Below, one piece after another: positions 20,704-30,825 of a stretch of 64,000 nucleotides of DNA; the stretch's first letter is position 1, and each line of letters begins with the position of its first letter. The DNA lies in IMG/VR virus record IMGVR_UViG_3300020452_000548, positions 16,545 to 80,544 of that record. One strand, written 5' to 3'. A program made the position numbers and the translations under genes. The notes beneath the pieces were generated by a model that ran no database searches, had not been told where the DNA came from, and worked only from the letters and a program-made list of their open reading frames with translations. The stretch comes from a virus.

Positions 20704-23700
20704 TGACTCGTTATACCAAGCAGTTATACCCCGCAGTAGTCAAACCATTAGCTGGTGCATCCGGTTATCCCGCAAGCGGTTATTTCGCCATGCACATTAC
20801 TTATCCCAATACTGAATACGCAGATGATGTTACCACTTGGCAGTATGGTGCTAATAGCAATAACTGGAAGCAAGGGCTAACGGTACTTATTAGAACGCCA
20901 TTAGCAACATCTTCTGTACCATCTGAAGCTGACAATGTAATAGTGGTTGATTTGCATCAGCTCAATGCTGATTTGGGCAGTAATGGAACAGGCTTCACAT
21001 ACAACTTAGGAAGCCAAGAAGCAACAAGAGCTATCGCTGCGAAAATAAACAGTAGGCGGGTAAAACAGGTATCAAAGAACGGAACAAGGTATCTTCGAGC
21101 AAGGTATGTTAGAATGTCTGGGAAGCCGACATACACAGGATCTGCGTTTAGAACAACAAGCGATAGCAATTTGATATTGAGGTTTGACGGGGCTTACAGA
21201 AATGGATTCCCTTCCGATTTGCCTACAACAGGAACAATTACTTACAATGATTCCAGTCATACAAATCTAACTTTGAATTACACTAACATATCTGGATATT
21301 ACTATGGCCCTAAGCGATTAGGCCATGTAGTCACAGGACAGGATAGCAAAGCCAACTTCACTATTACAGAAAACCTATCATCAACTATTACTCAAGTGAG
21401 TAGCCATCCTGATACACTTAGCGGTGCAACCTTTGAGATTGCGGGTGAGCCGGAGAAGCATACAATAGTGCTTACTTGGGAACAACGGGCTACAAGCCCG
21501 AATTGGGATAGCGATCACAACTATTGGTCGCCAGCTAATGGTGGCCCAGTAATTCAAGGATTGGGGCAAAGCGTTCCTACATGGAATCTGTTAGCTAAAC
21601 CGTTAGATGGGGGCAACATGGGGCTACCTGCGACTAACTACGATTGTAAGGGGTCAGTAGCAACAGCTCATTCATCGGGACACGGATATGTCCGATTTAG
21701 CATAGAGGGACTTAACTCATGCGACCTGCCCGATATTCCCCCGCCTGATTACACAGTAACACAGCCATCTCTTAGAGGAATCACAAAGGTTGATTCAGAT
21801 ACCACAGGTTCTAACAAGGTTAAGATGGCGAATATGGAATATGGGACTAAGCTACCTATGACTTCGGGAGATATACTCCATACTAAGGAAGGATACAAGG
21901 CAACAACAGGCACATCCACGAATATAGTCGCCCATACTACTGATGAATTAACATCCGTGACCACATATTCTGGTGACTTTGTAGCTCAAGGTCTGAAATA
22001 TGATAACGATAGGTACGCCCCTCGACCCATATTCACTACCAAATCCTTGAACACATCATCCAAAGTTAGGGGGTTGCAGATAAGTAATGAGAATATGGTC
22101 TTTGATGATTTGACTACCAAAGACGACCAAGGCAACATATTGACTTTATTCGGTGGTTCGCCTTGGGGCGTAGTGATTCAAGATTACAAGCTACAGAACA
22201 CAAGAGAAGATCCAATTACAGGAGAAGAAGTTACAGGGCCATCAACAACAGACGGCAAATTAACGCCAAATCTCGCAATCCAGCTTCCAGACCCATCCGA
22301 AATACCGGGAGAAATATTCGTTAGAAGCGGGCATGATCGCATCCAAGCTCATTCAAACATGACTTGGGGGTTGGGTGGATTGACCGCCCCCGACCCTCGA
22401 AAACCCGGTATAGCTGAGGATTCAAACGAAGCTTCCCAATTTGACACTCATGACCGCACACTAATTTTCCACACACAAAGGCTTCTGCATCCCGATTTAA
22501 GCACGAAACAGGGTCTAACCCCTCATACCCCCGCTGGTGCTGTTCCAAGCGGTACTACACGCTTATTCTCAGCACATAGAATAACTGACCATGCAGAAAG
22601 AGGTTCGGTATTGACTCAAACGAACAACGGTAGCCCCACAGGAAATGCCTATCCACACCATAGAATACGCTTTGCACGGCAAGGACACAGTTTCGTTACC
22701 CCGTTAATGCACCGAGGCACACCGTCTGCTATGAGGCGACAATTGCATCGTTCTCACGGTTCTTCCTACACTTTGTTGTTTGAAGCTGAAACAGAACACA
22801 AGCATCATGGCTTTGGATCGGGTAAGAGTTCTAACAGCACTACCGTATTTGAGCTTGATACGCTTGATACAAAGGCTCAGACGGGGTATGACCACTCAAC
22901 AGGTTCTTTTGCCTCAGACGGGCTTCCATTGGGTGAAATTAAGGGATTCAGATTGCCCGATGTGAAAGCTGCATACAACTCAGTCACGCCAAGAGATGAT
23001 TTGGACTACCTTATTGCACCCGGACAAGAACACACTAAACGATTAGGGGCGGGGAATCAAGTCAGAAGGGGTGCATTAAGTGAAGATGCTTCCTTCTCAG
23101 TAGCTGGCCCTACAAAGCTCACTTTAGCTACTGCATTATCGGGCGGAACACGCTATAACACGGCCTCAGAAGTCAGTATAAACGGTATATTGCTTGGGGA
23201 CTACCATCTCGGTGGTGGCTCTCCAATACCTACAATTACCTATGTTGGTTCGTCTGCTTACTTCGTAACAGGAAGGGAAGAAGGCGTAGCAGTACCCCGA
23301 ATCGGCACGGAGTTAGCAACAGTCCCACCTCTCTTGTGTCACGACCCTGAGTATGTCAATTTGGCTGCACGGAATAGTGGGGGTGGTGGTATAACGGCAA
23401 GCAACGCAGATTTAGCTCTCCTTGGTGCTTCGAACACCGGAACGGGTGCAAAACCTGACGCATTTCTATGTAATTGGCTTGCCGAATACAATCATCCCGC
23501 TTTCTTTGGAACAAGCCGAGAACACTTCCTCACATTCCGCTATCGGGAAGCAGGGATGCCCCGTTCTCTCAACTACCCACCCGTAAGAGGACTGTATCTG
23601 CGTAATCATTCACACGCATCCACCACAGCTCAAGCTGAAAACGCACTTCCGATAGAACGACTATATGTGTATCAATGGCTTCAGAATTATGGATACAACG

Positions 23701-26700
23701 GATTGAATGCTGGAGGACATGGGAATACAGATGGTTTGCGTAGTGCGAATGCTGTCCTTATGGGTCATACTACTGTTAGAGAACCGCACGGCACTATCAG
23801 ATTACTCAAACAATATGAGAATATAAGATACTCAAGAGGTGAAGGTATAGGAGATGGTATCAATCCAGAGAGAGAAGGTGGTATCATATCTTATGATGTG
23901 GATACCGATAGTCAAACTTTCACGAAATATATAGCAGTTAGAGATAGTATGGTCGCCTATGATATGAGTAGGAGATTACCAATAAGGGCATGGGGCATTA
24001 GGACAGCTTCAGATGCACTGGATATGTTAGCGGGCGACCCCAATGAAGGCACTAACACACAAGGAGTATATGGTAAGGCAAGATTTGACGGTGGAATACA
24101 TGATTCCGTTCAGAAAATACCTAACGCCACAGATCACGGTGCTTCTTGGTTCTTCGACAAAGATTACTCCGGTGTTGAGCGTTCAACCCCTATTGGATTA
24201 GTCCTTAGCGGGCATACGGCTGATGCTACACCTTACTCAAGCACAGTAAGAAGGTCTAATCTGCCCGTCAATTCGGGAGAGTCACCAATTGGTATCGGAA
24301 TTACATTAGGACTTGAATCTGGGGGGATGACTCTCCCTACATCCATGCCCGCAGGTCTTTGGGATACAGAATACCTTGAAACACCGTTGAAAGCAAGACC
24401 TCACAACAAAGGTTCGGATCCATTCATTGACCTAACGCAATATACTGGTTCAAAATCCTACGATCAATCAAAATCGAGTTCTGCTGTCGGTGAAACAACA
24501 GCATTTGGGGTAACAGGTGGCTTCTATCACCTTCGAGGAAATGCTTTGCATACCAATGCGTCAGCAATTGACCATTCAGGGATGCGTCAGCTCGCTGCAT
24601 CTAACGGTGAGAAGAAAACACACTATCCTACAACAGGATGGGGAGAGGCTACATACAATTCAAGTAATAACGCCACTAAAACCGTGAAAGCAATTCCTCT
24701 ATCTGAAATAGCCGACCATCGCCAAGTTCAATCAAGAACCGAACCAAGATTGGGATTGATTATTGATACTGAGAATGAAAGAAACCTCAATAAAACGGTT
24801 GAATACCAAATTATGGGAACAAAAGCGACCTCTCTAAATACAGACTTATCAGTAGGTCAGCACTTCCCAATCACGCCTTCTTGGGTTGTTAAGACCAAGC
24901 TTGAGAAAGACGCATTCACACTTGATGGGGGGGCAGGTAGCACAGTCACCCACTCAAATGAATATGTAGCTCCGACATGGAGTCCAGATAGTGATGATGC
25001 AAAGGGAATGGGCGGTGCTGCAATAACGGCACTATCACTCACAGCAGGTGGTTCGGGATATTCTGATGGAACATTAACAGCTTCTGGTGGTGGCGGTTCA
25101 AGCTTTGCAGGTACTTACATCGTGAATAAATCTGTATCTGGACTATCTCATAGCGGTGGTTCAGGGGCTTACAGCTCAAGTGAAACGGGGGGAAGCATAT
25201 CGGTATCGGGTGGTAATCCTACAACGGCTTTTACAGGAACATATACGACTACATCAGATGGTGCTGCGGTTTCTTCAATTTCAATTTCTTCTGCGGGTAG
25301 CGGATACAACAACACCAATGCGGGCTGTGGAGTATCGGGTGGGGGCGGTTCTAACTTTGCAGCTACTTACTATGTAGGACACGCACTTTCAGCAGTAGAT
25401 GTAACAGGCTCAACTGCTATGCGATTGAGTGATTCCTTTGAAGCGGGTTCGTCATGGAGATTATTGATTAACGGTGCTAAAAGTGGTAGCGATTATTATC
25501 CTAACACCAATGCTACGCAAGCTATACTAACATTGAATCTAAATGAAGTAACTCAAGTGCTTACAAATAATACACTTTCTGGGGGCAACCATTTCCAATC
25601 TAATCACACCTTGTCTTACGAATTACAATTTAACGCAGGTTCACTGTGGGAAGCTTATCCCGGAAATTACCAATTCGGCAACGGTGCGCCAACCGTGACT
25701 CTAAACACGGCTGCGAGTTCGGGAACAGTAAGGCAGATCCATGTTACTAACTATGGTTCGGGATACACATCTAACCCCACAGTAACAGCTCCTTTGCTTC
25801 TTGGCGGGATTACGCTTGCATCTCTTTCACCGACTCTTGCATCTGCTACTCGTTCTTTGAGTGGTGTATCAACAACTAATGCAGGTGCAGGGTATGAAAC
25901 AGCACCTACCTTATCTATTCCTCATGGAACAGTAACTGCCTCTATGACCTCAACAGGATCGGTAAAGAGCATTACCATGACAAATGGGGGTTCGGGTTAT
26001 ACTTCAGAACCTACAATCGTATTCAGTAATGCAGGGTCAAATGCGTTAGTGTCCGTAACTGTTGGTTCGGGTACAACAGAAGAACCCGTAGTGCATTCAA
26101 ATAGCCATGCACTTGACGCTTGGGCAGTTAGGGGTTCAGCAGATTTACCTGCTTGGGGCGGAGTCTATGTCCTTCGTAAGAGCTACCTAAACAGATCACA
26201 AGAGGGGTCATTATCTACTGAGATATTCGGCACGGGCGGAAAACCGATGACCAGTCATCCTCGAAGAAAGTATGTTGATTATATCGTTAGACCTGTAAGG
26301 CCGTTGAAGTTATTTGGTTTTGCATCAAGCCTTCTGCAAGATGGTTGGACTCATGGTGCGAGATGTAAAACGACCAATACTGATAACATAGCATATCAGC
26401 CATTCACAAGAGATGGAAGATATGGTCTGTTTGAAACCGATGTATCTCAAGGACTAGGCAACAGTAGTTTCGTTGGCTCACCCGAAGGTGCATTCACTAT
26501 GGATTGGCCTGATGCGAATGACTACGACATAGCGTGGCATCTGATTCCAACGGCATCTATGCTTCAATTCTTCAAATCAGACGCAGCTCGAAAAACAATT
26601 GACGGTTCATTTAACCCAGAGATAGAACCCCGATATTCTCAAACGCTTCATCCCGGTGGTGGTGAGCCGATATATCAAACACAAGTTCGTTATATCAACG

Positions 26701-28520
26701 ATGGAACAGGCATTGGTGGCGACTTTGCTAAGCACGGATTAGAAGATGAGGTCACGCACATCTCAATGAAATCATTGATGAGAACCTATCCTTCTTTTGA
26801 AGTCAAATCCCACTATACTGCGGGTAGCACCTTCCTAATACTTGATGATGCAAGCATACTTCCCTCATCCGGTGTCTTATTCATACCGGGAATAAGCGGC
26901 AAGTTTTCTTACTCCGCTAAATCGGGCAACAAGCTCACGCAATCCGGCAACACTATCACAGGATACACATCTGTTGGGGATTTAGAAGGCAAGGTGTTGC
27001 ATTACACAACCGTAGCCTCACCATCAACCATCAACGACATAAGGTCGCTCACACTACCCTATCCAGTCATACCAACATTAACGGACAACACACTTGTAAT
27101 AGCTAAATTGGAATCAGACAGCTGGAGAAGATACGATACATCATTAGATTCCGTGAAAGAAACATCTCTAACATATCGTGGCCTATTGGAATACGATCCA
27201 TCCGACTTTATCATGACCAGTCAAAGGCCATTGAAGATAGCCAACAGTAAGAATATAGCTGAGCTGAAAAACATATCAACATCTATTCAAAAGATAAGAA
27301 TTGATGGTAGGGAGCTGTCTGAAACATTCTCTCCACCATATCTATTTGATAAGAATGGTATGAGATTGAGAGTAGGTGGAGTCAAGATTGAAAACCACAC
27401 CACATCCTTAATTTTCAAGAATATCAATGCAGATACATTATCCGATCATGGTTTGGATGTGGAGAATGGTATTCTTCTGGGCCAGTTAGGGTATGTAGGT
27501 ATCAGAACATCGGATGCAGCTTTGATGATGTTAGATGATGCTGAAGCTGATGTGGCGGGATACAATGTTACACCGACTTCTGCGTTGATTGCTAATGATA
27601 GAGATATATCTGATACACTCAAAGCTCATCCTTCATTACGCATCATCAATGACCATTCTTCAACATTCGTAGCTCGAAAGACAAGGGGCATAAGCATCAT
27701 GGAAGCAATAAAGAATCTGACTCAGTTAGATGGTCGCCAGCTCGTCAATGAAAGAAATGGCGGGCTGATATACGGCAGTAGTACCTTCAAAAATAAGGGT
27801 GCTACTATCGGTATGGGGAGTATCGTCAAGTCGGTTGGAGTTAGTCGTATGATAGATTCGCCTAATGAAGTGATTGTTAGTGGTGATGATTTAGCTTCTA
27901 ATGAGAAGGTATTCGTTGCTATCAAAGACCCAGAAAGGATGAGAAGCGAAGCAGGTAGGGGTGCTACATCCAACTTAGCAAGAGTTCTAAGACAAAACAT
28001 TCCCGGTTTGAAAACCAAACAGGAAGCCATGAAGTTAGCCAAGTCAATCTTAGCAAGAACGGAGAATACCACACCTGTAATAGAAATCAAGGGTGCTGTT
28101 CGAGCTACAGATATAACACCCGGAGATATGATTAACATTGATTTACCACTACATGGTCTAAGGGGAGAATATGCTGTCTTTGAGTCTGAACACAATTACA
28201 ATCGGCTTGAGAGTAACTTTGTAGTAGGCCAATATGACAAAGGAATTGAAGGTCTGCTGTCCGATCTGCAATCTGTATCTTCAACGAATGAACCAACAGA
28301 TGAGTCAGCTTCTACGATTGTAGATTTGGTTGAGCTTGCAGTATCTGGGGCTATCAAAGTAAAGGCGGTTCATCGTATATCAGTTCGTTCCGTGAGCAAT
28401 AGAGGATTCCTCATCGGTGCGAAAGAGGCAAAAGGAATGGGGAAAATAGGTGTGCGTAGTGGGAATAAGCGAGCTTTGCCTATCGGTCAATCAAAATCAA
28501 TATTTTATGTGGTGAAATAA
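20703..28520 (+). CDS. Giant baseplate protein with hub-like C-terminus
   Basis: ATG 20703 is preferred because GGGGGT lies 7 bases upstream; ATG 20697 in the same frame is possible. The start overlaps the previous stop. The product has 2605 residues. The region ~1435-1800 is Gly/Ser rich with recurring GSGYTSxP(T) / AGYETAPT units. The last ~350 residues (AIKNLTQLDGRQLVNERNG ... NEVIVSGDDL ... PVIEIKGAVRATDITPGDMI ... YAVFESEHNYNRLESNFVV) resemble the gpD/gp27-like baseplate hub fold that caps the tube. Together with its neighbour it suggests a large, elaborate baseplate. The hub assignment is from pattern resemblance only. Confidence 0.55.
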   Translation: MTRYTKQLYPAVVKPLAGASGYPASGYFAMHITYPNTEYADDVTTWQYGANSNNWKQGLTVLIRTPLATSSVPSEADNVIVVDLHQLNADLGSNGTGFTYNLGSQEATRAIAAKINSRRVKQVSKNGTRYLRARYVRMSGKPTYTGSAFRTTSDSNLILRFDGAYRNGFPSDLPTTGTITYNDSSHTNLTLNYTNISGYYYGPKRLGHVVTGQDSKANFTITENLSSTITQVSSHPDTLSGATFEIAGEPEKHTIVLTWEQRATSPNWDSDHNYWSPANGGPVIQGLGQSVPTWNLLAKPLDGGNMGLPATNYDCKGSVATAHSSGHGYVRFSIEGLNSCDLPDIPPPDYTVTQPSLRGITKVDSDTTGSNKVKMANMEYGTKLPMTSGDILHTKEGYKATTGTSTNIVAHTTDELTSVTTYSGDFVAQGLKYDNDRYAPRPIFTTKSLNTSSKVRGLQISNENMVFDDLTTKDDQGNILTLFGGSPWGVVIQDYKLQNTREDPITGEEVTGPSTTDGKLTPNLAIQLPDPSEIPGEIFVRSGHDRIQAHSNMTWGLGGLTAPDPRKPGIAEDSNEASQFDTHDRTLIFHTQRLLHPDLSTKQGLTPHTPAGAVPSGTTRLFSAHRITDHAERGSVLTQTNNGSPTGNAYPHHRIRFARQGHSFVTPLMHRGTPSAMRRQLHRSHGSSYTLLFEAETEHKHHGFGSGKSSNSTTVFELDTLDTKAQTGYDHSTGSFASDGLPLGEIKGFRLPDVKAAYNSVTPRDDLDYLIAPGQEHTKRLGAGNQVRRGALSEDASFSVAGPTKLTLATALSGGTRYNTASEVSINGILLGDYHLGGGSPIPTITYVGSSAYFVTGREEGVAVPRIGTELATVPPLLCHDPEYVNLAARNSGGGGITASNADLALLGASNTGTGAKPDAFLCNWLAEYNHPAFFGTSREHFLTFRYREAGMPRSLNYPPVRGLYLRNHSHASTTAQAENALPIERLYVYQWLQNYGYNGLNAGGHGNTDGLRSANAVLMGHTTVREPHGTIRLLKQYENIRYSRGEGIGDGINPEREGGIISYDVDTDSQTFTKYIAVRDSMVAYDMSRRLPIRAWGIRTASDALDMLAGDPNEGTNTQGVYGKARFDGGIHDSVQKIPNATDHGASWFFDKDYSGVERSTPIGLVLSGHTADATPYSSTVRRSNLPVNSGESPIGIGITLGLESGGMTLPTSMPAGLWDTEYLETPLKARPHNKGSDPFIDLTQYTGSKSYDQSKSSSAVGETTAFGVTGGFYHLRGNALHTNASAIDHSGMRQLAASNGEKKTHYPTTGWGEATYNSSNNATKTVKAIPLSEIADHRQVQSRTEPRLGLIIDTENERNLNKTVEYQIMGTKATSLNTDLSVGQHFPITPSWVVKTKLEKDAFTLDGGAGSTVTHSNEYVAPTWSPDSDDAKGMGGAAITALSLTAGGSGYSDGTLTASGGGGSSFAGTYIVNKSVSGLSHSGGSGAYSSSETGGSISVSGGNPTTAFTGTYTTTSDGAAVSSISISSAGSGYNNTNAGCGVSGGGGSNFAATYYVGHALSAVDVTGSTAMRLSDSFEAGSSWRLLINGAKSGSDYYPNTNATQAILTLNLNEVTQVLTNNTLSGGNHFQSNHTLSYELQFNAGSLWEAYPGNYQFGNGAPTVTLNTAASSGTVRQIHVTNYGSGYTSNPTVTAPLLLGGITLASLSPTLASATRSLSGVSTTNAGAGYETAPTLSIPHGTVTASMTSTGSVKSITMTNGGSGYTSEPTIVFSNAGSNALVSVTVGSGTTEEPVVHSNSHALDAWAVRGSADLPAWGGVYVLRKSYLNRSQEGSLSTEIFGTGGKPMTSHPRRKYVDYIVRPVRPLKLFGFASSLLQDGWTHGARCKTTNTDNIAYQPFTRDGRYGLFETDVSQGLGNSSFVGSPEGAFTMDWPDANDYDIAWHLIPTASMLQFFKSDAARKTIDGSFNPEIEPRYSQTLHPGGGEPIYQTQVRYINDGTGIGGDFAKHGLEDEVTHISMKSLMRTYPSFEVKSHYTAGSTFLILDDASILPSSGVLFIPGISGKFSYSAKSGNKLTQSGNTITGYTSVGDLEGKVLHYTTVASPSTINDIRSLTLPYPVIPTLTDNTLVIAKLESDSWRRYDTSLDSVKETSLTYRGLLEYDPSDFIMTSQRPLKIANSKNIAELKNISTSIQKIRIDGRELSETFSPPYLFDKNGMRLRVGGVKIENHTTSLIFKNINADTLSDHGLDVENGILLGQLGYVGIRTSDAALMMLDDAEADVAGYNVTPTSALIANDRDISDTLKAHPSLRIINDHSSTFVARKTRGISIMEAIKNLTQLDGRQLVNERNGGLIYGSSTFKNKGATIGMGSIVKSVGVSRMIDSPNEVIVSGDDLASNEKVFVAIKDPERMRSEAGRGATSNLARVLRQNIPGLKTKQEAMKLAKSILARTENTTPVIEIKGAVRATDITPGDMINIDLPLHGLRGEYAVFESEHNYNRLESNFVVGQYDKGIEGLLSDLQSVSSTNEPTDESASTIVDLVELAVSGAIKVKAVHRISVRSVSNRGFLIGAKEAKGMGKIGVRSGNKRALPIGQSKSIFYVVK

Positions 28521-28861
28521 TGCCTGTGTTAGATACTCTCAAGTCAGCTCTTACCGACCATCTCTCCACATTAGTTACAAGGATGACATTGGGTTCAACG
28601 GGTGGAGATTCTTCAAGTAAAGACGGTGGGGCGGGTAATCCTCAGATTACAGTTACGCCCAATGTAAGAAGGATAGATGATAGAACCCTATCTGTATCAG
28701 CTATATTTGATACTCAGCAATCCTCATCCCAATCAATCAAAGAGCTGGTAGTGCATGGCGACACGGCACTTGACACCCCTGCCTACCGTGCTACATTCAT
28801 GCCGATTACAAAGGACTCGACCAATGAAATAAAGGTGGATGTTCTACTGGAGGTACGCTGA
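28520..28861 (+). CDS. Small tail protein, unknown
   Basis: The 113-residue protein has its start codon overlapping the preceding stop (TAATG). A helical N-terminus (LDTLKSALTDHLSTLVTRM) is followed by a Ser/Gly linker and a beta-rich C-terminal half (RTLSVSAIFDTQQ ... EIKVDVLLEVR). Position between hub-like protein and fibre fits a connector, but no family is recognised. Confidence 0.5.
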   Translation: MPVLDTLKSALTDHLSTLVTRMTLGSTGGDSSSKDGGAGNPQITVTPNVRRIDDRTLSVSAIFDTQQSSSQSIKELVVHGDTALDTPAYRATFMPITKDSTNEIKVDVLLEVR

Positions 28862-28938
28862 TGGACTCATATTCTCAATTTCGCCACCGCCCCAATTTGC
28901 TGAAAAAAGCTGTCAGCATTGACAGGAGGGATAATTGA
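28861..28938 (+). CDS. Possible 25-residue ORF between tail genes
   Basis: ATG at 28861 shares its A with the previous stop (TGATG), and its own TGA overlaps the next ATG at 28938. The peptide MDSYSQFRHRPNLLKKAVSI is basic and ends DRRDN. Exact stop-start overlap on both sides suggests a translated coupling peptide. The AGGAGGG that serves the next gene and a CTGTC-type palindrome lie inside it. Confidence 0.4.
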   Translation: MDSYSQFRHRPNLLKKAVSIDRRDN

Positions 28939-30086
28939 TGGCGGGCTTGGGTCAAGGGCATGAATCTGCGGAACAATCCTATCAGAATGATGGATTAAGA
29001 GATACTGATGTGTTAGCCAGTCCAACGCTGACTAACTTCAATGAGAGAGCTTTGTTGAATGGCGTAGTTCCGACTACAATAAATGATTACCACACATCAA
29101 ACTCCAATCGAAACTCACATACAGTAGGAAATTGCTCGGTATCTAAGACTGGAACAAGTGTAGTGGTTGCAGCGGGTACTGTTCTATTGGATGGTATGTT
29201 CTATGAAATCTCAAGCACCACGATAGATATTACATCGGGGGGCAACGCTTCAAAGTTCTTGGGTGGGGCTATACCTACTCTTACGGGTGCGAATTATGAA
29301 AGAATACTATTGGTATATGTTGATCCTACAATATCGGGATACATCAAAATGGCCTTTGGCGATGAGATAGACACATCCGGTGGCTCATACCCTCAAAGCC
29401 CGTCTGGTCATTTGGTCAATCAATCAGTAGTTCTTGGTTCTTGCAGACTCACATACAGTAGCGGTGTCGTAATTACTACCGTTGAAGATAAGAGGGTGTT
29501 TGTAAGACCCGGCCCTGTTCCTCTATCCGCATTAACCAATCACGCATCAAATGGTAGCTTCCCTGCTAACGATTTCATATCAGGCTCACAAGCAGGGACA
29601 TTACCTGTAGCTAACTTGGGATTCCTATTCGCAAGAGATCCGGCAGGGATTACAAACGCACAGGGTTCAGGGCAACTTCATTTGTTTTGGCAATCCGATC
29701 AAGGTTTAGGAGAAAACGCAGGTGGTGGTGGTGCTTACCAGCTGACCCCCACTCATCGGACTTCAAAAAAGATATTTACATGGGATGCGACTTCATCAAA
29801 AACAATTACATTTGGAACAGATATTCTATACACACCCTTACAATCACAAGACCAAACGGATTTGTATCTAATTGAAATAACAGCTTTTGATGTTAGCGAT
29901 ACAGGTTCAAATAAACTAAATGATGGTGTTTTGATTCAAGGGCCAAAGGGTGGTGGTGGCACACCTGCCGGAGAGTTCTATGTCGCAAGCGATGGTAATA
30001 GTATCACTATCCCTGCTCATACAGGGTACAATTCCGGTGGAGCTGATAGAATCATACTTACTTACACCCATGCGGGGCATAACTGA
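28938..30086 (+). CDS. Tail fibre / baseplate appendage protein
   Basis: The 382-residue protein starts at ATG 28938 with AGGAGGG about 8 bases upstream. The N-terminal ~90 residues resemble attachment domains (SPTLTNFNERALLNGVVP). Then come VVVAAGTVLLDGMFYEI and a region common to phage fibre proteins (YERILLVYVDPT, VEDKRVFVRPGPV). The C-terminus is Gly-rich (VLIQGPKGGGGTPAGEFYVA). Likely a receptor-binding or fibre-connecting protein, inferred from composition and place. Confidence 0.5.
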   Translation: MAGLGQGHESAEQSYQNDGLRDTDVLASPTLTNFNERALLNGVVPTTINDYHTSNSNRNSHTVGNCSVSKTGTSVVVAAGTVLLDGMFYEISSTTIDITSGGNASKFLGGAIPTLTGANYERILLVYVDPTISGYIKMAFGDEIDTSGGSYPQSPSGHLVNQSVVLGSCRLTYSSGVVITTVEDKRVFVRPGPVPLSALTNHASNGSFPANDFISGSQAGTLPVANLGFLFARDPAGITNAQGSGQLHLFWQSDQGLGENAGGGGAYQLTPTHRTSKKIFTWDATSSKTITFGTDILYTPLQSQDQTDLYLIEITAFDVSDTGSNKLNDGVLIQGPKGGGGTPAGEFYVASDGNSITIPAHTGYNSGGADRIILTYTHAGHN

Positions 30087-30301
30087 TGTTATCTGGTCGA
30101 GCAAGAGCTAAAGCATATCAAGATAAGATTAGTCAAGACTGTCCTGAATGCAATCAACGGGTTTTAGCTATTCGAATAAACGGGTTCTATGCAGGGTCAA
30201 GAGATAGGATATTCCTGTGGGAATGCCCTATATGCGAGTCCGTTTGGAAGAAAACTCGGCCTAAAGTCCATGTATCATTGTCCGATGTGGGTCAAGCATG
30301 A
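30086..30301 (+). CDS. Small zinc-ribbon protein
   Basis: The 71-residue protein has CPEC near residue 19 and CPIC near residue 48, a treble-clef or ribbon pair around a hydrophobic strand (IFLWECPICESVW). It overlaps both neighbours by stop-start fusion (TGATG, ATGA). It is one of the few Cys-knuckle proteins on the plus strand. Function unknown. Confidence 0.55.
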   Translation: MLSGRARAKAYQDKISQDCPECNQRVLAIRINGFYAGSRDRIFLWECPICESVWKKTRPKVHVSLSDVGQA

Positions 30302-30825
30302 GCGATGCCTTTGACCAAGCTTGGGGTGTAGCAAAGGCATATCCCCTACTTTGGCCGAAAGAATTAGACAATGACCCCGATTTTGGTGATTTCTTCAATA
30401 CCAGTGAGCCAAGTGCCTTCACCGTAATTCCTACTCAGCAAGGTCGTAGTAAAGGAAAAGGAGCTGCAAGCTTTGTTCGTTTGCCTAATCTATGGAGGGG
30501 AACATCAAGGAGAAGGAGAAATGAAAGCCCAGACGATAAAGAGCTGAGGCTTATTCACGATTATTTGGAATCTGATGTGCATGAAGATGTTCATGTTGCT
30601 ATGGATAATATCGGAGAAACATCAGATGTTCCGCTTCATAATGAAATCCCTGCTACTATCGGCCAAGCACTACAATTTCAAAGAAGGCCAAGACACTTAG
30701 ATCCTCATGACAAAACATGGGAGAATATTGATGCAGGGGTATCACCTACTAAGACAGCCGTTGATACTGCTTTTGGGCTTGCACCTCATCATCATCAAGC
30801 AAAAAGGGGGAATTACAAATGGTAA
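30298..30825 (+). CDS. Protein with F-x-x-A-W-x-x-x-K N-terminal motif, unknown body
   Basis: The 175-residue protein begins MSDAFDQAWGVAKAYP, one of at least six plus-strand products with this motif. The rest is Pro/Arg/His rich (RGTSRRRRNESPDD ... HHHQAKRGNYKW), with no recognised domain. ATGA overlap with the preceding zinc-ribbon gene and 7-base overlap with the following methyltransferase-like gene imply one transcript. The low-complexity basic body fits a packaged internal protein, but that is inference. Confidence 0.6.
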   Translation: MSDAFDQAWGVAKAYPLLWPKELDNDPDFGDFFNTSEPSAFTVIPTQQGRSKGKGAASFVRLPNLWRGTSRRRRNESPDDKELRLIHDYLESDVHEDVHVAMDNIGETSDVPLHNEIPATIGQALQFQRRPRHLDPHDKTWENIDAGVSPTKTAVDTAFGLAPHHHQAKRGNYKW

